This document shows positions 8,501 through 16,446 of a stretch of DNA of 17,729 nucleotides, piece after piece; the stretch's first letter is position 1, and every line of letters starts with the position of its first letter. The stretch spans positions 1 through 17,729 of the forward strand of contig JANMWO010000230.1 of assembly GCA_031394025.1 (NCBI GenBank), read 5' to 3'. The position numbers and the translations under genes were made by a program. Source of the DNA: JANXSF01 sp031394025. GTDB taxonomy: Bacteria > Acidobacteriota > Terriglobia > Bryobacterales > Bryobacteraceae. The notes under the pieces are model-generated. The model did not search any database, was not told where the DNA came from, and worked only from the letters and a program-made list of their open reading frames with translations.

Positions 8501-10013
8501 GCAATGTCTCATCAATTGGTTTCCCAGAACCGACACGTGGTAAGTCCGACGCGGCTGTCACCCAAGCCGTACGAATGCGGCGCAACAGCGGAAGCAAGGC
8601 ATTTTCAAAGTCATCATTTGATTTCCAACGTGGGCCAGCCACCGGCGACACAGGCAGTATTCCGTAAGCTTGCATGCCCACACGCAAAGCAGGCAGCGGT
8701 CCGCGGGCATGCACAAAATCGCGAAAGAACGTGCGCGACTGTTCCCGCCGAGTGTCACTGAGCGTGGCACCATTGCGATTGACGGTGGTGATTTTATCCA
8801 GGAAGCTGCCCCAGGTAGGCGACCAAAGACAGGTGTTGAAGTTGCGGGCATTGGCCTGTTCAGTGAGGTCCGCCCCAGGGAGCCCGGCGAAGATTCGCGA
8901 ATCTACGGCCAGTGCCGATGCCAGTGCTGCAGCGTTGGTATTGGGGGCAGCTACAGCGCGCGCCGGTGGAGTTGGGGAGGGCTTGGCCGACCAGGCCGAC
9001 CGATCACTTTCGGTATTGTTGGTGGGGGTTCCCTGAGCCAACATGGCCATGCCCCGGGCGCAACGATGTCCCGTGAGCAATGATTCCAGTTCATGGGCCG
9101 TGCGCGCCGGATCAAGGCTGGAGCGCACTCCAAAAACAAATAGCCGATCCACTGGGGCGCGCGGCAACTTCAGTTTCAAATTCATTGCCATACCCGCCGC
9201 AACCGCGCGATCATAATCCACAATCCACTCCGCGCCAGCGGGCACTTGGACGCCATTGACGGTAATCCGTTCACTGCCATCGTCGGCCAACAGACCAAGC
9301 ACCAGTTCCGGCGAAATCACACCGCCAGCCTGATCACTGCGCACGGTTCCCTGACTCTGCAAAGCAACGGCGACGAACCGATCTGGTAGTAATCGGGCAA
9401 TTGCGGCACGCCGCTGCGGTGGACCTGGTTGAGGAAAAACTGGTTCACTGCCACCAGGATTTGTCGGCGTCATACCGGTTGCAACCCAGGGTGCGCGCAG
9501 GTCTCCTACGGCAATTACAAGGGTTCGCCAAGCTTCATTGAGCAGCGCTTCATCGGTCTTGTTCGAAATGGTAGTCCAGTAGGTGCGACTAGCCACTTGT
9601 TCGTCTGCCGATAAGCCACGCTCAAGCTGGTCAATATGAATATCATCGGGAAACATTCTGATGCGGAGCGTTGTGCCATCGGTGGTGTAGCGTGTTTCCA
9701 GGCGCACAGGCAGTAGCAACAAAGGGACCGTGGGATCAGCATCGCAAGGATCAATATTGATGGCAAAGCTGGCCAACGAATCGCGCCAGGTCTGGTCATT
9801 GGCCAGCACAAGTTTTTGTGCATTTACGCGTTCCACTTTCAATTCAGCGATCTGCTGTTGAACAAGCTGCGGATCACCAAAGGGTAACTGACCTTCCAGC
9901 AAATTGATCTTGGCGTTCAAGCCTGCAACCGTTTGCTGCGCTTTGCTTCGATTACTGAGCGCGTTGGCCGTTGCTTTTTGTCCGGAGTTAAGAATGTTGG
10001 GATCGAAGGGCAT
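5529..10013 (-). CDS. Giant-protein operon gene 3: 1494-residue conserved uncharacterised protein
   Basis: The start chosen is ATG 10013 (MPFDPNILNSG), 8 nt after the preceding stop and preceded by GAGG 11 nt upstream; a TTG at 10049 in the same frame would overlap the preceding gene and has no better support. Residues ~10-80 are helical and probably coiled (AQQTVAGLNAKINLLEGQL, VQQQIAELKVERVNAQKL). Then comes LPVRLETRY (101-109) and RMFPDDIHIDQLE (119-131), followed by AWRTLV and LPDRFVAVAL, motifs that mark a family of very large uncharacterised proteins. The middle is Ala-rich and helical. The C-terminal ~170 residues (LGGGPWVGGLFD, TIDGWTDMVP, ARPPQALLLAISPD, DTLSETLEMAKLRGV) form another recognisable conserved block. 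No signal peptide, membrane span or active-site motif is visible. At about 160 kDa it is the largest product in the window. It is the third gene of the operon. Confidence 0.9.
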   Translation of the reverse strand: MPFDPNILNSGQKATANALSNRSKAQQTVAGLNAKINLLEGQLPFGDPQLVQQQIAELKVERVNAQKLVLANDQTWRDSLASFAINIDPCDADPTVPLLLLPVRLETRYTTDGTTLRIRMFPDDIHIDQLERGLSADEQVASRTYWTTISNKTDEALLNEAWRTLVIAVGDLRAPWVATGMTPTNPGGSEPVFPQPGPPQRRAAIARLLPDRFVAVALQSQGTVRSDQAGGVISPELVLGLLADDGSERITVNGVQVPAGAEWIVDYDRAVAAGMAMNLKLKLPRAPVDRLFVFGVRSSLDPARTAHELESLLTGHRCARGMAMLAQGTPTNNTESDRSAWSAKPSPTPPARAVAAPNTNAAALASALAVDSRIFAGLPGADLTEQANARNFNTCLWSPTWGSFLDKITTVNRNGATLSDTRREQSRTFFRDFVHARGPLPALRVGMQAYGILPVSPVAGPRWKSNDDFENALLPLLRRIRTAWVTAASDLPRVGSGKPIDETLRSVLGTSPTSLGLRVRSVLSGEFAQTGAQASGAITDSDLMGHIIEQLILEEVVLNASFTRPIGSLEKKSRPLGLPLVDETDAAAIDAIVAGQSPKIASVLQALLALSWDASVLAVKQAAPFQKIGSVAEAATALSPTLRAKAVSVSRAASNSSSVALHAFADELTAVAGEAGSSRLAELQPSNNFRSSIGEVALSAVNERSSVAGWALAAWFRETAKQAELKEAMLAIKGLSSGDRRVLLCETLDLSSHRLDAWITGFIERRRQSLRTTQPNGIAVGAYGWVENIVPAATTTSDGGYIHTPSLDHAATAGILRSAYLTHNPANGGTGAFAVDLSSNRVRIALDILDGVRQGQPLGALIGYRIERALHEKRLDRLVLTLRSLAPLAARRLTDRSEAAGTQAQASVAANNVVDGLRLLALFKSNAGSIKSALNDPPKDNPYIPPGTWPPLTPDEWIGVQAILKDAEQTVDAAADLVLAESVHQLARGNTVGASASLDSIAAGDSPPPEPDFIRTPALGAAFTHRLAIASSATLINAAQGWNASRPRAQAEPRLEQWAKARLGDAMNITVQGTITLDAAKLCALDIIYESGDPASLEQRVRSVTRGDPNQPLDAALLATTAFAGSLRSLLVNAQPAKPQDFVRSSEPPTRAFSEAEVSAAADRARNASGGLEAARDHLKEAIATFDVNDAAPLRQRLEEIAAFGVVTPIAEGEHLLAVAHGAEAEASRRITEANLKLTGTPDAAKITEAGQSLFGEGFWILPAISPPATPDVFSTASGVPSPARAAMRRFILDQSSVRGSAARFSEALLAADALGKPMPLRVAQLGGGPWVGGLFDPTQPTPRASLTNLMLLAPADLDPAEAFIALTIDGWTDMVPLREKRGSAADSPIDNRHQSGLAVNANGANARPPQALLLAISPDAARWTTNALLDTLSETLEMAKLRGVTLETSPGYARVLPAAYEKSWSLQGEKVFDLSAIAKAKITSAILKYVKEV
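5533..5540 (-). promoter_or_regulatory. Strong Shine-Dalgarno for the 573-residue gene, embedded in the preceding CDS
   Basis: AAGGAGGT on the minus strand lies in the last sense codons (Lys-Glu-Val) of the 1494-residue gene and 7 nt before ATG 5525. It is the strongest ribosome binding site seen in the operon and supports both the chosen start and tight coupling. Confidence 0.75.
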
Positions 10014-10021
10014 CGTTTTAA

Positions 10022-13000
10022 TTACCTCGCAGGGGCGATCAGCTTCCAACCTCGGAATGCGGCGCGGAATGGATCTTGCAGCAAGACTCGGGCCACGGCG
10101 GCACCATGCAAAGCAGCAGCGTTCCAGGGCGTGGTTTCAACCGAAACAGGTTCAGTCACAATAACGGAACTGCCCGAAGTGTTCAGAAATCGGTCTTGCC
10201 GTAATGGGCCGAAAGAGCCCCAGGTGGCCTGATCGCGCTTTATAGTTCCGATAACGTTGGGCGTCACTGGCAGGTCCAGCCCAAAGCGTGGTGCCGTGGG
10301 ATGCTCACCAATAAAGAACCACCAAGGATTCGTGCCAGTGTCGGCGTTTTTTACCTCGTCAGCCGTCAGGAGAAAGCCGGTGAGCAAAATATCCGGCTTC
10401 AATGGGACGTGAAATAAAATACTGCCGGGCTGGCCTGACGCGGGCAACTCTGCAAAAGTCGGACGCTGGTCTGCATCGGTACCAATTTGGCGCAAGGCAA
10501 AGAGCATGGCGTTGGGATAACGACGGACCACTTCACCACGAACCAGCATGACCAGACGCCCAGCGGCACCACCCGCCTGTGCGCTGATGTGCGAGCCCAG
10601 TGGCGTTCTGGTGAACTGATGAATGGGTGTGGCCAATTCATCAAGCCGAGCGTTCCAGAAGCGTTTGAAGTAAGTGCCCCGGCAATCAGTGGGAAATCCA
10701 CGCCACAAAAGTTCCCGACCCATTTCATCGGAAAGGCCCGCCAGAAAGGCTTCGATAAAGACAGGGTTAGTTTGAAGAAGTGTCACGAAATCCGTTTCAT
10801 GAATTTCACCCAGGCCGGGCACCAACCAATCGCGATCATAGGAATCAAGCGCTTCAAACATCGGTCGATTGAAGATGGGAGCTTGCATGATTGGTTGCAC
10901 AAAACCGTCAGAAAACCAGTCAACTGCCATCCACGATGGTATGGTTCCAAGCCTTGCCACCATGTATTTGGTCACAGTCGTCTTCGGGTCAAGCTCTAGC
11001 AGAATGGAAGAGCGCGCCGCTGTGAATGGCGGCAATTCCGGTGTCAGCGGCAGTGCCACGCTGCCAATGGCTGCTGTAAAATCGCCAACCAGTGTGGCTA
11101 CCTGTGCGGAGGCACTGACGCCAGTGGCATTGAACCGGATGTTGCTAATCGCTTGAACAGTCACTGCGGATGCAGCGGGAGTGACAACCGCCAGTTGCGG
11201 CTGGTTGAGCTGCACACTTAAGCCTGCACGCGGTCCGGTCACCAGTGGTCGGGGCTGTTGCAGGATAGAGCCAGCGGGCAGCGTTGCGGTGGTTGTTGTG
11301 GACTGATTCGACGCTACAGCCGGAATAGTCGCGCTTGTAAACTGCAAGCCTGCCCGCTGCGAAATTCGGTCCACCTGCGTTTGCACTGCGGCAATGCCGC
11401 TTAGCTTTAATCCACCAACAATTCCAGTAAGGGCCTCAAAACGCGCTGAAGTTTTTTGTGTGGGCAGAGTTGCTTCTACCAGATCCAGTAAACGTGTGGC
11501 ACCCACTTGTCCGAAGTCGATCACTGCGCCACGAGTTCGCCAAGTAGCCACCGGCTGCAGAATTTGATCGGCCACCGTTGGGCGCGCCAACTGGGCAGAG
11601 CGAGTCTGCAACGTTGCCAGCGCATTGGCAACCGGTACGCCCAACACCCGGGCAACGCTCTCTGGCGCAAAGCGGTTCAGAGTGGTAGCGGAAAGAGCGG
11701 CAATGCCATCTGGCTCACTATAGGTACGTCGAAAATCTTGAAAGCGATCCGCACTTGCGACCATGCTGCGCACAAGCACTGCGCCGTTCCCACCAAGGAA
11801 ACGAGCCAATGGTCCGCGAAGTCGCGTGGCCCGTCTGAAAGCTGAAGAGAGTGCCGCAGGGGCCGTGAAGCTGCGCGTTGCATTGCCAGATACGGTCAGT
11901 GCATCTCCGCCCAAGCGTAGTTTGCGTTGCACTCCACGGGTGACTTGAGCCAGGTCACCCAGCGCCAATTTGCTGAAGTGATTCAAGTGCAAACGTTCCC
12001 CAGCGAAACGGGCGAATTGCGCCTGTGCCAATTGGCGATTGGCCTTATCTATTTCCCCCACCTGGGCCCAGGCGGATTGCATTAATTGTTCCTGATCTTT
12101 GCGAACCACTCTGGTGCCCAACCCGGCAGCAACCCGATGCGGGGCCGTGGTGTTTAATTGTGGGAACCAATCGCCATCGTTCAATTCTGTAATGCGGCTT
12201 TGGGCACGTTGAAATCGAGCATAAAGACGAGGGTTGACACGAGGAAGGTCGGGAACAGCTCTCCCTCCGCCTGCGATCTTGTCTCCATCAATAGCCAGTT
12301 CACGAAGCTCATTGCGTTTGGCATCTGTCCACGGACCCTTATCCAGGCCAGCAGGAGGCGCAGCGGGTGAAGTCAACGCGCACTGAAACACTTGGACACG
12401 TCCGCTTTCATTTGCTGCAAGAGCCGTCATGCCGCCGCGGGGAGTAGCGAAATCAATTACTCGCCTGCCGATTTGCCACGGCGCGGGCAGGCCTTTTAGC
12501 TTGCGTGCCAACGATTCAAAGTCACCTGCACCAGCCATGGAAAAACGCCATTGGTCGTAGACAGGCAAAGTAATTTCGGTGGCATCGTCACCGTTGCCGC
12601 GTGTCCATGCTGCGGCCAGCGTACCGCCGGAAAGACCCAAGCCCGCGCGCACTCCACAATCGAAAGCTGGCACCAGACAGGCGACATAGCTCTTATTCGA
12701 ATCCAGCTTTCGCGGGCAAAGAATCCGCGATAGATTTTGCGGTCCATGAGCGGAAGTTAGCCGGTCGTCAACGTTGGCTCCCGGCGCGTTTGGAGCACCT
12801 TGCACCTGTGCGTGAGCGCAGGCCCAACTATCATCCAAAGGCTGCAGTTCGCCCAGCCGCGTGGTTAACCTCCAGGGCAATCCTGGCGGACCTTGATCGA
12901 TCCTGAAAAATCGCTGCTCCACTACCACAAGCACCATCCAAGGTGCCAGCCGATCTCCTTGAGGAACAGTAGGCGTAAACAACCAGGGCAACTCAGGCAA

Positions 13001-13360
13001 ATCGAATTCGATATGCGCCACATAAGTTTCTTCAGCGTTCGAAGAATTGGGCTGAGGATATCGCCAAATGATTTGCGCCGCATCAACTCCCAACACATCA
13101 CTAGGCCCACGCAATGTCAGCAACTTTGAAACGGGCGCTGTCCCACCTTTGTCATCCTCAACATTGAAACTGACTAAGGAACTGGCGCGCAGTTGCCCTG
13201 CAGCGGGGGCTGTCAATTGCGCAGCCATGCCGTTGCGGACCCAGGGGAGAAAAGTGTACTGACCCAGGTCTACTTGCTCTGGTGTGTAGGCAATCCTTGG
13301 AGCCAACAACAGCATTTCAGACTGCACAAAGCCTTTCACTTGCGTTAATGATCCGCTCAT
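10022..13360 (-). CDS. Giant-protein operon gene 2: 1112-residue conserved uncharacterised protein
   Basis: Start ATG 13360 overlaps the stop of the previous gene in an ATGA arrangement, with GGGAG 7 nt upstream. The N-terminal ~260 residues carry family motifs FLPWVRNG (37-44), ELPWLFTP (123-130), RLAPWMVLVVVE (137-148) and DSWACAHAQVQG. LPVYDQWRFSMAGAGDFESLARKL follows at about 270, divided by charged turns. The middle is Ala/Thr/Gln-rich and low in motif content. The C-terminal ~250 residues are strongly patterned: LLQTNPVFIEAFLAGL, then ELLWRGFPTDCRGTYFKRFW, RRYPNAMLFAL and EHPTAPRFGLD. I recognise these as recurring in large uncharacterised bacterial proteins; no function is attached to them that I know. 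There is no signal peptide, membrane helix or catalytic signature. Conserved N- and C-terminal blocks around a variable middle suggest an assembly component. Confidence 0.9.
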   Translation of the reverse strand: MSGSLTQVKGFVQSEMLLLAPRIAYTPEQVDLGQYTFLPWVRNGMAAQLTAPAAGQLRASSLVSFNVEDDKGGTAPVSKLLTLRGPSDVLGVDAAQIIWRYPQPNSSNAEETYVAHIEFDLPELPWLFTPTVPQGDRLAPWMVLVVVEQRFFRIDQGPPGLPWRLTTRLGELQPLDDSWACAHAQVQGAPNAPGANVDDRLTSAHGPQNLSRILCPRKLDSNKSYVACLVPAFDCGVRAGLGLSGGTLAAAWTRGNGDDATEITLPVYDQWRFSMAGAGDFESLARKLKGLPAPWQIGRRVIDFATPRGGMTALAANESGRVQVFQCALTSPAAPPAGLDKGPWTDAKRNELRELAIDGDKIAGGGRAVPDLPRVNPRLYARFQRAQSRITELNDGDWFPQLNTTAPHRVAAGLGTRVVRKDQEQLMQSAWAQVGEIDKANRQLAQAQFARFAGERLHLNHFSKLALGDLAQVTRGVQRKLRLGGDALTVSGNATRSFTAPAALSSAFRRATRLRGPLARFLGGNGAVLVRSMVASADRFQDFRRTYSEPDGIAALSATTLNRFAPESVARVLGVPVANALATLQTRSAQLARPTVADQILQPVATWRTRGAVIDFGQVGATRLLDLVEATLPTQKTSARFEALTGIVGGLKLSGIAAVQTQVDRISQRAGLQFTSATIPAVASNQSTTTTATLPAGSILQQPRPLVTGPRAGLSVQLNQPQLAVVTPAASAVTVQAISNIRFNATGVSASAQVATLVGDFTAAIGSVALPLTPELPPFTAARSSILLELDPKTTVTKYMVARLGTIPSWMAVDWFSDGFVQPIMQAPIFNRPMFEALDSYDRDWLVPGLGEIHETDFVTLLQTNPVFIEAFLAGLSDEMGRELLWRGFPTDCRGTYFKRFWNARLDELATPIHQFTRTPLGSHISAQAGGAAGRLVMLVRGEVVRRYPNAMLFALRQIGTDADQRPTFAELPASGQPGSILFHVPLKPDILLTGFLLTADEVKNADTGTNPWWFFIGEHPTAPRFGLDLPVTPNVIGTIKRDQATWGSFGPLRQDRFLNTSGSSVIVTEPVSVETTPWNAAALHGAAVARVLLQDPFRAAFRGWKLIAPAR

Positions 13361-16314
13361 TGCGTTGCTCCCATGGCGACCAATTCAATGTTGGTCACAC
13401 CCTTGATCTGCAAATCTATGCGAACTCTGGCGGCCTCTGTGGTGGTGATTAATTTTGGCGATTCGATCACGGCAGACAGATCATCGGCATGGCGTAGCAT
13501 CACCTGGCCAGCATCATGTATAGAAATAGCCTCCACCGTCTCTAATTCGTAAGGGCTGGTACGTTCACGCGCTGCCACACCAACGGCGCTTACGCGAAGT
13601 GCAGTTGCGTTATGAACTGTGAATGCCAACAGATCAAAGCGGCGCAATAATACAGTCTCGTGAGGGAAGCCGGTTTCCCAACGATATACCGCGCCCAATG
13701 CCGTGCCATGCTGTGGAACCCGTGCTGCAGCTATCTTCATTCCGCAGGCAAAGCTTTCGAAGTCAGGCCGCGAAACCTGCTGGTCTTTGGTCATTTCCAC
13801 AAAGTGGCCAGCAGCGAAAAACTCGGTCAAATTGGTAAAGCTCTTGGCCGCACTGCCGCCCACCATCGGCGCAGCCAAGTTCACGCGATTGGCCGTCACT
13901 GGCGCCGATCCTATGCGGTCAATGTGTACTTCTAACGGAACATTCTGTTGCTTGATTTCCAATAGTCCAAGAGGGTGAACCAGCAACGGAGTGGTTTCAT
14001 CCCGAACAAGAATCACCAACATATCTCCATTGCCGGGCAGCAGAGTTTTCCAGGCGTCGTCCTTGCCCAGTGCCTGTTGCACTTGCAAGAGAGGTGAAAC
14101 GGCCGGAGGCAACGAAGTATCGCGCTCGCCCCACTCCACTGGTCCAAGATGGAAATCGTAGGACCCGAAGAAGCCCAGGTCAATAGTGGCCAAACCTTGC
14201 GCACGCCATGGATGTGTGCCTTCCAACATGCCCTGGAAGCGAGCTCCACACAACGTAAACCCAAAGACCTTGATGGTGATGCCAATGTCCAGATCAGCTT
14301 CAAAGTAGAAGCGCGGTGACCAGACAAACAGTACATTGATCTTCAGCCAGGCCTCAGCACTGGCAGGTCCAATTTCAGCGGAGAGAGTGATACCACCGCC
14401 GAACTGCAGCGAATTGGCGGTGATGGCGAAATAAGCTTCGGCGTGCAGCTTTAAGAAGGAGACAGGCGAAAGATCAATGGTGATGCGCCGCAGCCCTGTG
14501 AGCTCTGGTGGCGGTGTGTACTTTGGATGGAAGCCACCTACGGTCAAGGCAAAGTTCTGCCCACCGGCCCAACGCACAAACAATCCAATGTCACCACCAA
14601 TGGAGATACCAGCGATTTTTGAGTTGTTCAGCCCGACGAGTATCAGCATGTACTCTGGAGTGAACTCACCGTAAACTTCCGCATGCAGATCCACGATGCG
14701 CAACTTGGGATCGATATCAGCAGAGGGCACACCGATCTGCAATGCACCCAGTAGAATCAATTTCGGATCGGGCAGGCTCAGTACAATTCCAACCTTGGCC
14801 ACCACAAAACCCGCTTGCGAACCCCAACCCAGTAACGCGATTGGGCCAACAACAAATCCGCCCTGCTGCAGAGGGAAGATGTTACGAACCTTATCCAAAA
14901 TCTTTGGCGCGGCATCAATCGGATTTTCTGGAAAGAGGATGGTATCCGCCGTACCATCGCGGATGCCCTTGCGCAGTTCGTCTGTACTAACGCGGCGCTC
15001 CACCGCAAGAATGCCGCCGATGCCGTTCAGTGTGAAGCCGAAACTCAATTCAATCTTCGGCGTAAACTTCACCGCAATCACCACCACAAAGGAGAAAGGT
15101 TCGGTGGTGACAATGGCAATCACAGTGATGCCAATCTTCAGCAATTGTAAGTCGAGAATGCCGCCGTACTCTTTGTCCTTGCGGTAAATATAGCCACCGC
15201 CAGTGAGTACGCCCGCCACTTTGATACGCACCCCAGCGGCGTCGGGCAAGCGCGGGGCAATAGAGAACGGATCCTGGCCCGGAGCGGGGTTCGGCCGGTA
15301 ATGAATCTCGACGCCGCCGCCTTCAACGACGAAGCCAACGACGTCGCCCATCTTCGCGGCAATGGTGGCCTTAATATCAATCTCACCGTCCTGATCGGAA
15401 ACGACGATAGCGAATTCTCGCAGTTCCACGCCAGGAAAAGCGAAGCGCACGGGCAGCATTAGAGTTTTGTTCTTGCCGTCACCGAAGGTCAACCCGTTAC
15501 CAGAATCAAGACTGATGCTGGTGTAATCCGTGTCCGAAGAAGGTGCGCCGCCGGGGATGATCTTTTCAAGAAATTTATCGGACCGCAAACCCGCTTTGAT
15601 CTTGGTCTTAACACGGACGCCAACCACGGCTTTGTCTTTAAAGTTGAGGAACGCAATCAGTTCTGTACTATCCAGTTTGAACGCATCAAAACCAGCCACT
15701 GGAGCCCGTTCGCCGATTTTAACCAGCCTCATGTTGAGCTCTTTGCCGATGCGGTCAAAGGTGACTACATCGCCCAGTTTCTTCGTGGTCTTATCTTCCC
15801 CCAGCAACTGCTTGCCGATTGCATCCAACGTTTTTCCGGCATCGGCTGCAAGATTCTCAAACGGCGCTTTCCATGGCTTGTCAATTCCGGCAATGCCATC
15901 GAAAACATCTTGTTTGAAATCTGGTGTACCTTTTTTGGAGAGTTTCTCGGCGATGATCAACAACGCGGCATCGACGGCAATCAGGACGTTGGCTAACTCG
16001 GTGGCGATACGACCAGCAGCGGCCATGGTAAACGGATCAGTTCCAAGATCGGTGGCGGATCGTTGAACAGCATCTGCGGCATCTTTGATTTTTGGTTTTA
16101 CGGCGTCGATGATTGGAGTAGCTTCGGCGCTGAGGGCTTTGATATCGTCCTTCAGCTTGTCCAGGGCAGTCTTAGTGGTACCGGATGCCCCATCGCCCAA
16201 AGTTGTGACAAATTTGCCAGTGTCTTTAAAGCTATTTTCCGTGAGGTCAGCAGCGCGGGAATGACCGAAGGCCAGTACGCCGTTGACCAGCCCAGTCCAG
16301 ATGTCGTCAGCCAC
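13357..16314 (-). CDS. Giant-protein operon gene 1: DUF6603-like beta-rich protein
   Basis: First gene of the four-gene operon, 985 residues from GTG 16314. That start is preferred because GGAGGG lies 6 nt upstream and because the in-frame ATG at 16389 falls inside the promoter spacer and lacks a Shine-Dalgarno. Residues ~20-180 are amphipathic helices (TALDKLKDDIKALSAEATPI, DAVKPKIKDAADAVQRSATD). Residues ~180-420 are mainly strands. Residues ~424-720 match the pattern I know from DUF6603: FGFTLNGIGGILAVERRV, STDELRKGIRDGTADTILFP, APKILDKVRNIFPLQQGGF, VVGPIALLGWGS, SLPDPKLILLGALQIGVP, then long alternating hydrophobic strands (SISIGGDIGLFVRWAGG-like). A linker near 735-745 (LPPAVSPLL) leads to a further beta-type domain up to 985. 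No signal peptide or enzyme motif is seen. The biochemical role of DUF6603 is unknown; long greasy strands could form an elongated beta structure or groove (inference). Confidence 0.9.
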   Translation of the reverse strand: MADDIWTGLVNGVLAFGHSRAADLTENSFKDTGKFVTTLGDGASGTTKTALDKLKDDIKALSAEATPIIDAVKPKIKDAADAVQRSATDLGTDPFTMAAAGRIATELANVLIAVDAALLIIAEKLSKKGTPDFKQDVFDGIAGIDKPWKAPFENLAADAGKTLDAIGKQLLGEDKTTKKLGDVVTFDRIGKELNMRLVKIGERAPVAGFDAFKLDSTELIAFLNFKDKAVVGVRVKTKIKAGLRSDKFLEKIIPGGAPSSDTDYTSISLDSGNGLTFGDGKNKTLMLPVRFAFPGVELREFAIVVSDQDGEIDIKATIAAKMGDVVGFVVEGGGVEIHYRPNPAPGQDPFSIAPRLPDAAGVRIKVAGVLTGGGYIYRKDKEYGGILDLQLLKIGITVIAIVTTEPFSFVVVIAVKFTPKIELSFGFTLNGIGGILAVERRVSTDELRKGIRDGTADTILFPENPIDAAPKILDKVRNIFPLQQGGFVVGPIALLGWGSQAGFVVAKVGIVLSLPDPKLILLGALQIGVPSADIDPKLRIVDLHAEVYGEFTPEYMLILVGLNNSKIAGISIGGDIGLFVRWAGGQNFALTVGGFHPKYTPPPELTGLRRITIDLSPVSFLKLHAEAYFAITANSLQFGGGITLSAEIGPASAEAWLKINVLFVWSPRFYFEADLDIGITIKVFGFTLCGARFQGMLEGTHPWRAQGLATIDLGFFGSYDFHLGPVEWGERDTSLPPAVSPLLQVQQALGKDDAWKTLLPGNGDMLVILVRDETTPLLVHPLGLLEIKQQNVPLEVHIDRIGSAPVTANRVNLAAPMVGGSAAKSFTNLTEFFAAGHFVEMTKDQQVSRPDFESFACGMKIAAARVPQHGTALGAVYRWETGFPHETVLLRRFDLLAFTVHNATALRVSAVGVAARERTSPYELETVEAISIHDAGQVMLRHADDLSAVIESPKLITTTEAARVRIDLQIKGVTNIELVAMGATQ

Positions 16315-16320
16315 AGTGTT

Positions 16321-16326
16321 CCCTCC
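16321..16326 (-). promoter_or_regulatory. Shine-Dalgarno deciding the GTG start of the DUF6603-like gene
   Basis: GGAGGG on the minus strand, 6 nt (AACACT) before GTG 16314. No comparable motif precedes the upstream ATG at 16389, where the preceding bases read TAGTACCCTC. This fixes the start of the operon's first gene with fair confidence. Confidence 0.75.
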
Positions 16327-16359
16327 AGCTTCTACAGAGCCTTTCGAGTAACTCACGTC

Positions 16360-16372
16360 CTTACTGAGTAAG
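16360..16372. promoter_or_regulatory. Palindrome CTTACT-G-AGTAAG at the predicted operon transcription start
   Basis: A perfect inverted repeat with 6-bp arms around one central base, covering roughly +1 to +13 of the predicted transcript. Its position suits a repressor operator. Related ACT/AGT dyads lie at 16394-16403 and 16434-16446. No regulator gene is visible in the window, so this is inferred from sequence shape only. Confidence 0.45.
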
Positions 16373-16379
16373 TGGGTCG

Positions 16380-16408
16380 AATATAACATGAGGGTACTAG
16401 TACGTCAA
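16380..16408 (-). promoter_or_regulatory. Sigma70-type promoter of the giant-protein operon
   Basis: On the minus strand, TTGACG (16408-16403) and TATATT (16385-16380) are separated by 17 bp; each hexamer matches consensus at 5 of 6 positions. Transcription should start near 16373, giving a leader of about 59 nt to the GTG at 16314. The in-frame ATG at 16389 sits in the spacer of this promoter, which argues against its use. The spacer also contains a perfect 10-bp palindrome. Confidence 0.7.
16394..16403. promoter_or_regulatory. Palindrome GTACTAGTAC in the promoter spacer
   Basis: A perfect 10-bp palindrome between the -10 and -35 hexamers of the giant-protein operon promoter, a common place for repressor or MerR-type binding. 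It shares the ACT...AGT core with the dyads at 16360-16372 and 16434-16446. Confidence 0.4.
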
Positions 16409-16433
16409 TAGAAAATCAGCCCATTGCAAACCA

Positions 16434-16446
16434 CTTACTGGAGTAA
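16434..16446. promoter_or_regulatory. Imperfect dyad CTTACT-GG-AGTAA upstream of the operon promoter
   Basis: Same half-sites as the palindrome at 16360-16372 but with a 2-bp centre and the outer base of the right arm changed. It lies about 26 bp upstream of the -35, possibly an auxiliary operator or activator site. Confidence 0.35.

Noticed and set aside
5182..9139. Numerous 60-150-codon frames on the plus strand opposite the giant genes
   Set aside because: Antisense shadows of long conserved minus-strand genes; none has its own ribosome binding site plus motif support.
3804..16314. Reading the giant operon as a contractile injection system or prophage
   Set aside because: No sheath, tube, baseplate, AAA+ ATPase, portal, terminase or lysis gene is present in the window, so this assignment is not supported.
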